Source of the DNA: Anarhynchus alexandrinus
Lineage: Eukaryota > Chordata > Aves > Charadriiformes > Charadriidae
Direction of reading: 5' to 3'
Assembly (NCBI GenBank): GCA_008711295.1
Contig: VUYV01000007.1
Location: 9,643,571 to 9,707,570, forward strand
DNA length: 64,000 nt
Program-made: the position numbers and the translations under genes
Shown here: piece after piece, positions 55,901 to 64,000 of the stretch
How the letters are laid out: every line of letters starts with the position of its first letter
Numbering within the stretch: the stretch's first letter is position 1
The notes under the pieces: model-generated
What the model saw: only the letters and a program-made list of their open reading frames with translations
Database searches by the model: none
Told to the model about the DNA's origin: nothing

Positions 55901-57764
55901 GTTAGTCCAGTCATGCTTTGTTCAGCAACAGGAGCTCCTCAGATGCATTTCTGAAAACAAGGGTCAGGTCTTACGATCCGAGTGTTTTTGCCTTAATTGT
56001 TTCTCTTGCACTGGAGTGGAGCTGTAGAAAGGGTTCCTCCTTGCTGTTTGACCTGTGACACCCCAAATGCCTTGAGCTTGGTCTAGGAGCTGTCAGACTG
56101 AGGTTTAGTGGTAAAGTGTTCCCATTCTACGAGGCTGAACTGAATGGTTTGCTATGTTGGTTGAGCACCCCTCAGACTGGGCAGGGAGCTGGGCAGTTTG
56201 TAACTAACAACCTAGTGGTTGTTTTGCAGCACACTGCAGCTGTGGTGAGCGCCAAGAGCTACATGTGTCCTGTATGCGGCAGAGCCCTCAGCTCACCAGG
56301 ATCCCTTGGGCGACATCTCCTGATCCATTCAGAGGACCAGCTGTCAAACTGTGCAGTGTGTGGAGCACGTTTCACCAGCCACGTCACATTCAACAGGTCA
56401 GGGTCACCCTGGCTGGTGAGTGGGCTAGGGTATCCACATTAAAGATTAGGTGGATTGCCTTAAATGATGCAGAAGTCATGGCTGTGGACCCACTAAGGCT
56501 TGTAGGAGAGTTGTGAACACCCCTAGTGAGTGAGATTCCCCCAATCCCTTCCTGCCTGCAGCGCTGCATCACCTGCTAAGACCTCCACGGGCTGTGCTGC
56601 TAAAAGAGTGTTCCTGAGCTCTGTGAAGAACTAGAACTGTGCAGAAAGTACTTGGGTCTCCAGTCACTGGAGATCAATCAACTGCTGCTCTTGCCCAGCA
56701 ATCTATCAGAGTAGGTCTGTACTGCCCAGAGGGTTTCATCATTTCCAGAGCAGGACTACAGGCAGAAAGCAAAATGTTCCTGTTTGTGTCCTGCCTGGTG
56801 GAAGATTATCCACTGACCAGTGGAACAGGGCTGAAAGGAGAAATCCAGAGGAGCAGCCTGCTGGCTAATTTCTGCTCTTGTGCTCTTCCAACCCAGATAC
56901 TGCTCTGGGCTAACCCACTTGCTACCCCTGGATATGATGTTTCTTCATTTTAGATATTCAGACATGTCTGTGGGCAGGAATGGTTCATCAGAGGCCTCTG
57001 TCATGGGCTGTAATAGGGGTACTGTTCATTGCAGCCCCCTGGGCAGTCTGAGATGGGGAGTTTTCCATCAGCACCAAGTCTCTGACTCTCTGCTCTTTCT
57101 GCTTTCCAGTGAGAAGCTGCCAGAGGTGCTCAGTGCAGATCGCCTGCCGGCACCACAGAGCGAGGGCCCCTCCAGTGTCGAGGGGAAAGACATTGCCTTT
57201 CACACCCCTGTGTATCCTGCAGGCATCCTCCTAGTGTGCAACAATTGTGCTGCTTATCGTAAGCTGCTGGAGGCACAGACACCTGGCATGCGAAAGTGGG
57301 CACTTCGTCGGCAGAACGAGCCCTTGGAAGTGCGGCTGCAGCGTCTGGAGCGGGAGCGCACGGCCAAGAAGAGCCGGCGGGACAATGAGACACCTGAAGA
57401 ACGGGAAGTGAGGCGTATGCGGGATCGAGAAGCTAAGCGCCTACAGCGCATGCAAGAGACAGATGAGCAGCGGGCGCGGCGGCTGCAGAGAGACCGGGAA
57501 GCCATGCGACTGAAACGTGCAAATGAGACCCCAGAGAAACGACAGGCCCGGCTCATCCGGGAGCGCGAGGCCAAGAGGCTCAAGCGGCGCCTGGAGAAAA
57601 TGGACATGATGCTCCGGGCACAGTTTGGCCAGGACCCCTCTGCCATGGCCGCTTTGGCAGCTGAAATGAACTTTTTCCAGCTGCCAGTGAGCAATGTGGA
57701 GCTGGAGAGCCAGCTGCTGGGCAAAATGACCTTTGAGGAGCAGAGCAACAGCGCACTGCATTAA
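46918..57764 (+). CDS. ZNF821: Zinc finger protein 821 (C2H2 plus STPR domain)
   Basis: Nuclear DNA-binding protein of unknown targets. Coding exons 46918-46957 (exon begins at 46866), 53874-53999, 54520-54662, 55228-55332, 56230-56396 and 57110-57764; 411 residues (human 412). It starts MSRRKQTTPNKVHW. An acidic Ser/Glu region lies at about 50-75. Fingers: CPLC...H at 119-139, split over two exons, and CPVC...H at 151-171; a third CAVC pair at 179 lacks the histidines. Residues about 265-355 are the Arg/Glu-rich STPR repeats (LQRLERERTAKK, MRDREAKRLQRM, LQRDREAMRLKR, LIREREAKRLKR), known from silkworm FMBP-1. The intron after 54662 starts with GC (GAG, then GCAAGT), a GC-AG intron; the other introns are GT-AG. 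Intron 1 is 6.9 kb. Head-to-head with IST1. Confidence 0.97.
47330..47520 (+). mobile_element. Ancient MIR-type SINE fragment
   Basis: It contains in order 'cctgggttctgatctttgcc', 'ccttggacatgttacttaag', 'ctcactgtacctcagtttcc' and a diverged tail with GTAAATAAAGCC, closely following the MIR consensus from the tRNA-like B-box side through the core. It lies in ZNF821 intron 1 in sense orientation. Confidence 0.8.
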
Positions 57765-58005
57765 GCTACAGCCAAGGACTGTGCTGCCTCTGCTGCATCT
57801 GCCACAGGTGCACTAGCAGGCTTCTACACTCAGGAGGCTGCTGTGGGTCCCTGGCTGACTCTCCCTGACAGATGGTTCTGGTTTTCTTCTGAATATAGGA
57901 CGAGAACAGAGCTGAGAGATGTCTGCCAAAGTAGCCCTGGTGGGAGCAGATTCTGAGGATACAGTCTGCTCTGGGGGCCAAGTCACAGCCTGTGAACAGA
58001 GGGAA

Positions 58006-58011
58006 AATAAA
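58006..58011 (+). terminator. Poly(A) signal of ZNF821
   Basis: AATAAA 242 bases behind the ZNF821 stop, followed within 30 bases by a T/GT-rich stretch (TTCATGTTTATTTAG). Confidence 0.8.
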
Positions 58012-58566
58012 TTAATGTTCATGTTTATTTAGTCCTCTTCTTTACCTTTTGTGCTTCGTCCTGTTCTTGAACCTGTGCCCCATAGATGGGCTTGGGCTGC
58101 TGCAGTTCTGCTGTAGGTGAAAGCCTACCTCACTAAAAAGGGAACTTGTTTACTGCAGCATGAATTACGGAGCTGAGGACTTTGATAGTCCACAACTCCT
58201 CCAGGAGTAAATCCCTCACAGTTTGCGCCCATAAAAAAGGAAGCAAAGGAGTATGTAATCTCCCTGGAAATGGCTGTGCACACCCTTTCTCTTAATGCTC
58301 TCATTAGGTGCTTATTTGCAGTAGCATCCACGGAAAAAGTAAGAGGGAACTGAGTTCCTGTTCTAAGAAACCCCATATAAACACTAACAGAAAGGATGAC
58401 TGAGGTAAGCAAACAGCAGACAAGTTTGCTGGTTTACTCGCAAGTTAATTTTTACTTAAACAGCATTTCAGGTTTGCAAGTGAAAGAGTTGATTGAATGG
58501 TAAACAATAAGGTGTAGGTCAGTTCTCTAGTACTGTTTAGATTTGCTTTCCCCTTTATTCAGCACT

Positions 58567-59092
58567 GGTGAGGCACACCTGGAGTACTGTGTCCAGTTCT
58601 GGGCTCCCCAGTGCAAGAGAGGCACAGACATACTGGAGAGTGTCTAGCAAACGGCCTTGAAGATGTTTAAGGGATTGGAGCATCTCTCCTATGAGGGAAG
58701 GCTGAGAGAGCTGGCACTGTTCAGCCTAGAGAAGAGAAGGCTTGAGGGGGAAGAGGGGATCTTATCAATGTTTATAAATACCTGAGGGGAGAGTGTAAAG
58801 AAAATGGAGTCAGGCTGTTTTCAGTGGTGCCCTGTGACAGGACAAGAGGCAGTGGGCACAAACAGAAAGACAGAGGGGTTCCCTCTGAACATCGGGAAAC
58901 ACTTTTTCACTGTGAGAGCGACTAAACACTGGCAGAGGTTACCCAGGGAAGCTGTGGAGTCTCCCACCTTGGAGATATTCAAAAGACATGGTCCTGGGCA
59001 GCTGGCTGTAGGTGGCCCTGCTAGAGCAGGGGGGGTTGGACCAGATGACCTCTGGAGGTCCCTTCCCACCTCAACCGTTCTGTGACTTCATA
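58567..59092 (+). mobile_element. CR1 LINE, 5'-truncated 3' segment (about 525 bp)
   Basis: Classic avian CR1 text in order: 'ctggagtactgtgtccagtt ctgggctcc', 'gcctagagaagagaaggctt', 'cttatcaatgtttataaata', 'tttttcactgtgagagcga', 'ttggaccagatgacctctgg' and 'aggtcccttcccacctcaac', with a terminal CTGTGACTTCATA. The 5' truncation is normal for CR1. The open frame at about 58804-59085 is part of this element. Confidence 0.95.
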
Positions 59093-60850
59093 GTAAGCTG
59101 AGCTTGTTCAACCATTTTAACACAGCCAAATACAACACTGCTCATTTAGCAGCACGGATCACACTCACGTTATTCATTCTCATAGTAAATTCCCTTGTGA
59201 CCAACAATGACTTTCAGTATTCACTGCAGATAACACTGTGGGGGCGAGGGGGGAACCATCAATATGCAGAACCACACAGGTAGGAAAGTTGCTTTTACTT
59301 CTGCACTCAGCAGCAAAACCAATGAGAGGACTGTGGAAAAGAAGTGAGCCAGGGAAGAGCCATAGAAAACTACAATAACTGAGTCCAGAAAAACCTGCCA
59401 GAGGGTAGGGAATTTAAGCTGCCTTTAGTTTATTCAAGAGGTAGCCAAGGCAAAATGTGATCATAGTCTGTACCTATATGAAAAGGTTCCCATTGCTAAT
59501 AGAAATCATTGTGAAATGATGCAACTATGAAAATTAAATCTAGGCACGTTTAAACTGGAAAAGGCAAAACATTAACACAGAAGGACTCATGGGGGGGCAA
59601 AGGGGTCTCCATTATTTGGTTTCTTAAAGAATGAACATCTAAAAATGCATGCTGTAGCTCTGTAGTTTCCAAATGTCAGCCCACCAACCACCGGTGTGCC
59701 ACACATCTGTTTTGTAGCCTGAAGACTCCTACTGCTTTCATAGCATTTCCTGCTAAGGTCTGCAGTACAGTTACATGGTGGTCTAAATACATTGGGAGCT
59801 ACTGGCTTCTCTCTGATGGCTGTTTCTCTGCAGTAAGTCAGAAATGGTGACTGCAAGGCCCCTCTTGAGATCAGAAGAGTAAAGTGAAAACAAGAAGCAA
59901 AACCTTTCAGCCAGACTACTTAGAAACCTGATTTTTCCCTCTTTTTTTTTCAGTTTGAAAAATTTTTGATTGAAGTCCCTTGAAGCCCTAGTTAATGCTT
60001 ACAATAGTTGCCTTCAAAGTGCATAATGTTGCATTTTTTTCCATAATGAACTAACCTCACAGACAGTCTGGTGGATGCTTGCTACAAGAAGCATTTAATC
60101 TTTTCAACACCACAATTTCCTCCACATGCCGCTGTAACATCTTGTTTCCCCACCTTACAGAAGCTGTTTTAACATATTCATTACACAGAACTGACATCCA
60201 GGAGCCATCCTTGCCTCTCACTTTGGGAAAAGGCACCAGATCTGGAAAGGATCTATTCAGTTCCATGTTCCCTTGTTCATATACTCCTTTGTTCTCTGAA
60301 CTGATCTCTCACTTTTACTTCTGTCCGTTTTCATGCTCAAACTGACAGAGTTTGCTTCTCATATTTGCTATTGCTCTATCTTGTGTGTTTTGCTTGGCCA
60401 GCAGAGATGTAGCTTCACTCTGCAAACGGTAGCTGAAACTTTCCCTGCGGCGTCACTGGCGCCTGATCATTATTCCAAGGGGTTCAAGAAAGAGGCCTCA
60501 TAAAAGCAAAAGTATTTGAACACAGAATTATGGCTTATAATCCATCTGTCAGACAGCCTTTACCTTGCACTTGTCACAAGTCTCCAGATCACTCTGTATA
60601 AAGACCAGAGAAGCCACATCCTAACGATCACTGATGCTACAGACGAGCAAGAAGTCTCAAACACCAAAGGAAAAGCTATTGGTTTATATATAGATATATA
60701 TATATAGATATATACTGTGTTTACAGAGTCAACAAGTTAAATGCAATATTCATAAGAGCATTAACAATAAAAATACAATCTGTGTGTAGCCAAGTACAGA
60801 CTTAAAATGGTAAAACAGGAAAAAGGATCTCACCAAAAGTACAAATATAC
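59093..60850. other. Intergenic stretch between ZNF821 and the presumed ATXN1L 3' end
   Basis: AT-richer DNA without recognisable exons. A TA-rich microsatellite (GATATATATATATAGATATATA, 60688-60715) lies near its right end. AATAAA-like hexamers occur by chance on both strands. Confidence 0.4.
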
Positions 60851-63800
60851 AGTACAAATTGATTTATTTAAAACAGTTACAAAAAAAGCACAACAAAATA
60901 GAGATTATCCTTAGAATTATTAATGCTTTGTTAAAGATCAGGTAGGAGGAAAGGGGCGGGAACAAGGTCGGAGGGGAGCACCTGACTAGTTCTAAGGCTT
61001 TAGATACAATGCGGTCGGTTACATGTTAATACAGCCATTACATAACTGGGATTATAGTTGAGGGATCAGCACTTATCTACAAAGACCTCCTTGCCTCAGC
61101 GCAGCCCAGCCGGTTCCCCCGGTGCGACACGTCTGTTTCTCTGCTTTGCATGGGCAGACCCTCCCCTGGCGCTAAGGTGCCATGAAAGCGGAAAACAACT
61201 AGAATGTGCACGGGTGCGTTTGCAGGGTGGGGTGGCAGCAGCCTAGAAGGACGTTAGGGGCAAGTCCTGTCCTCCATGGACAGATGTGAAGACCGTGGAA
61301 GGGCCTTGACCATCAGCATTTTAAGCCATACATGGAACACACCCTGGGCCAAACTCTGTACAGAATGTGCATTCGTAGCCATCTTAGCAGCTTCTGCAAA
61401 GTTTCAGGCCCTAGGACAGCCTGAAAGACAAAGAGCAGTTGTGAGCGACGCTAGGGAAAGGCACATGTACTGCTGTGGGCAGGAACTAGCATTTGGGCTA
61501 CTCAAGCTGCTGTAGTTTCTTTTACAATATTTTCTGAGTAACAAGGATTGTTAGTTCTCTACAGGGGAAAGTGACTTCAAGTGTGGGGCGGGGGACAGGG
61601 GGAGCGGGGACACTTAATGTGAAAAGTGCATTATACTTGTGCACCTGCTGGAAAGGGGAGGCAGAGGGGCCTCTGCAGCTTTCCTTCTTTCCAGACAGAG
61701 CTTCCTCTGCATAGTCTGGTAGTGATGAGCGCTCGTCGCTTGGAGCAAGTCTCACGTTCCTGGAGCAACAGTGTACCCATAGCCTAGAAACAGGCCTGGC
61801 CTCTGCCGGGCAGCTGACCCAAGGAATGTTTCATGAGATGGGACAGATGGCTACAGACACCCATTATTGCATCCTACAGACTCTTGCCACAGAGTGTGAG
61901 CTGGGTAAGACCAAGGCCAGGAGGCCTCCTCCTCCGGGTAGGACAGACCACAGCTCTCCTCCCCTTTACAATAGCAGCAGGAAAACTTTCTCTGAGAAGC
62001 CTGTCACATCTCTGCCAGCAGAAAAGCCCAGATAACCATCTCATTCCACAATGTCTTCCTGGCTTTATCTCTTCCTTTCCCTGTAAACCTAAGAAATGGG
62101 CTTATTCAGAGCCTGTCTCACGCGTTCCCTATCTCAGGAGAGGCTCAACGCTCAACACAACCACCACCACAGGTGCTGAGCAACACAGCCCAACCCAGTA
62201 AGGACAGATTCCAGTGATTATGAGTACTGCTAAGCTGGGCTAGAGGGCTGCCAGTGGCCCCCTCCTGCCCACCACCTTTGGGGCAAGCAGCCAGATGCCC
62301 AGATCCTTCATCTCAATGCCCTGCCATGAGATGTGCCCCAAACCGTTGCTTCCATAGAAGAGCTGGCAGCTGAAACATGCACAACAGTGGGATCGACGGG
62401 GAGTCTGGATAGAAGCACCGAGGTCAAATTCACCCTGGCCCATTCCACAGAGCTCACAACCGCACTCAACAGATGTGCAGCTAGCCAAAGTCCAGGGTGA
62501 GCACCTTCACAGCCCTTCAGCTGCCTACAGTACTATTTTAGCCACACAGCATCTTGCCTCATACATCAGGGTCTGCCCTTTCAGACCACTGTTCAGTGCG
62601 GCTGAGATCAAGGAGTAGTAGTTACAGTAACACACATGAGATAAGGCAGGCTCTCCAAACCCTCTCTCTAGGAGACAGAGACTCTTGTGTTCCAAGATGC
62701 ACATGAGGGGCTCTGCACCCTTCAGCTGCTCAGACATTCCCTCTATGCGTGCAACCAGCCCATCTACATTCACACGCCATACGTATGCAAGATCCCTTTC
62801 TTAGCTGCCTGCCACAGCTCTGAATTCCTCTGCATGCACCATGCAAAGAACAGGCAAGAGAACCTGGGCTCCTCTGCCTTCTGCCTTTGGCCACAGACAC
62901 CCTGGATATCCTGAGCATTAAGTACTAACCAACATTAATCGAGGTCTTTGCGTAGGAGAGTCCAATGAATAGCAACGGTGAAACACACAAGGTGATGAGG
63001 CCAGGCACCTGGGCCCAGACAGTACATTTTACTGACAAATGGTGCCACGAAAACAGCATCTGTTCCCACAGCTGCTGCATCCAAGGAGGCAGAATCTTCA
63101 CATGACAGCATCACCATGACTCCATACATTTCAAATGCAGCTGATGAGATCGGAAGCAGTATGTCATTTGGGGGAAGCTACATGTGATACAGGCAGCATC
63201 CTCATTCTGGAGAAACCCCCATGAGGCACAAACACTGAAGGCATGAGTAGCGCATATCTCACCTACGGCCTGAAAAGAAACTGTCCTCCTGGTGCAGGCA
63301 TTTCAAAGGCAACAGAAATGGCTAGCAATGTGCTAGGAAAACAGGACTGACGGCCTGGAGGGGAGGGACACTCTGGAGACTCTCTAATTTGCCTAATACA
63401 CAGGCAGAGCACCCCTCCTTCACACAGTCAACTGAAACCAACCAGTTACAGGACACGTTCCTGGAAAGTGTGCAGAACAGCCCTGAGACACCAGCACTGC
63501 AAGCTGATGGACGGACGGCCACGCCGAGGAGAGGTGCTGACACACAAGCCATTCAGGGAAAAAGAGAAGCAGTGCCCTAGCAGTCAGGCATGCCTGACAG
63601 AAAAGATGAGAGAAGGGAGTATGCTGAACATCAGGAGCAGCATCAGGACTCTAGTGGGGACCTGCACACTGAAAAGAAACCCTCAAAAGCCTGGTCCTAG
63701 CACAGAGATGGGCACCTTAATACAAAGAATACTTAACCCAAGTTAAGTCAGTGAAGACTTATCCTCAATATAATAGTGATGATTTTTAATTCTAGCTAAG

Positions 63801-64000
63801 CAGTTAGAGCTGGTGTCATAACACACCATCAGAGAGGGCAAATTAGTGTAACTACAGGAGCCTTCACTTGAATGGAGTGTTATTACCATAACGAGGTATT
63901 AAGATACATTTGTATTAAATCTCACTGTGAAAAAGACTACTCTTGTTTTTACCGTGTTGTTCTACAGAGGAACTCCAAAGACAAGCATCAGAAAAACTAA
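60851..64000 (-). other. ATXN1L: Presumed 3' UTR of ATXN1L (synteny only)
   Basis: In mammals ATXN1L is tail-to-tail with ZNF821, so its end is expected here on the minus strand. A minus-strand AATAAA at 60863-60868 with AT-rich flanks (TTTAAATAAATCAATTTGTA) could be the poly(A) signal. No frame in the following 3.1 kb resembles the ataxin-1-like protein; that gene has a long 3' UTR, so the coding part may lie beyond the window. Nothing in the sequence itself proves this. Confidence 0.35.

Noticed and set aside
58804..59085. 93-codon + strand frame behind ZNF821
   Set aside because: It is part of the CR1 3' segment, not a host gene.

Overview
This is vertebrate nuclear DNA, most likely from a bird. 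It holds truncated CR1 LINE 3' ends (window start and 58.57-59.09 kb), CpG-island promoters, GC-rich and very short introns as on avian microchromosomes, and split genes whose exons read through with perfect phase. The gene set and order match human 16q22.2 in reverse: PMFBP1, DHX38, HP, DHODH, IST1, ZNF821, then (by synteny only) the 3' UTR of ATXN1L.

Layout. 1-8.9 kb: intergenic DNA on the ZFHX3 side, with a CR1 end, pyrimidine-rich repeats, one ancient MIR-like SINE and an AT-rich block full of homeodomain-type motifs that looks like a conserved regulatory element. 8.9-14.4 kb: coiled-coil gene PMFBP1 (+). 14.5-24.4 kb: DHX38/PRP16 (-), all 26 coding exons placed, 1235 codons. 24.9-25.4 kb: CA/GGGG minisatellite. 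25.5-27.4 kb: haptoglobin HP (-), five coding exons, 337 residues. 29.9-34.1 kb: DHODH (-), nine coding exons, 391 residues, with a 92-base assembly gap beside a poly-C run in intron 1. 34.4-44.3 kb: IST1 (-), nine coding exons, 365 residues, plus a 5' noncoding exon. 44.4-58.0 kb: ZNF821 (+), six coding exons, 411 residues, sharing a CpG-island promoter region with IST1. 58.0-64.0 kb: intergenic DNA with a CR1 copy, then probable ATXN1L 3' UTR (-).

These are independent housekeeping or tissue genes, not a pathway: pre-mRNA splicing (DHX38), pyrimidine synthesis in mitochondria (DHODH), ESCRT-III membrane scission (IST1), haemoglobin clearance (HP), transcription (ZNF821) and sperm structure (PMFBP1).

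The most interesting item is HP. Haptoglobin has been reported missing from chicken, yet here is an intact gene. Its CCP domain keeps all four cysteines, whereas human Hp lacks one and uses the freed partner for dimerisation. Its beta chain is eight residues shorter exactly in the loop used by mammalian Hp to bind CD163. Also notable: TXNL4B and PKD1L3 are not visible at their expected places, ZNF821 has a GC-AG intron, and a 36-bp minisatellite lies in ZNF821 intron 1. Exon boundaries were derived by hand from splice signals, phase and recalled human protein sequences; boundaries are reliable for DHX38, HP, DHODH, IST1 and ZNF821, and only partly for PMFBP1.
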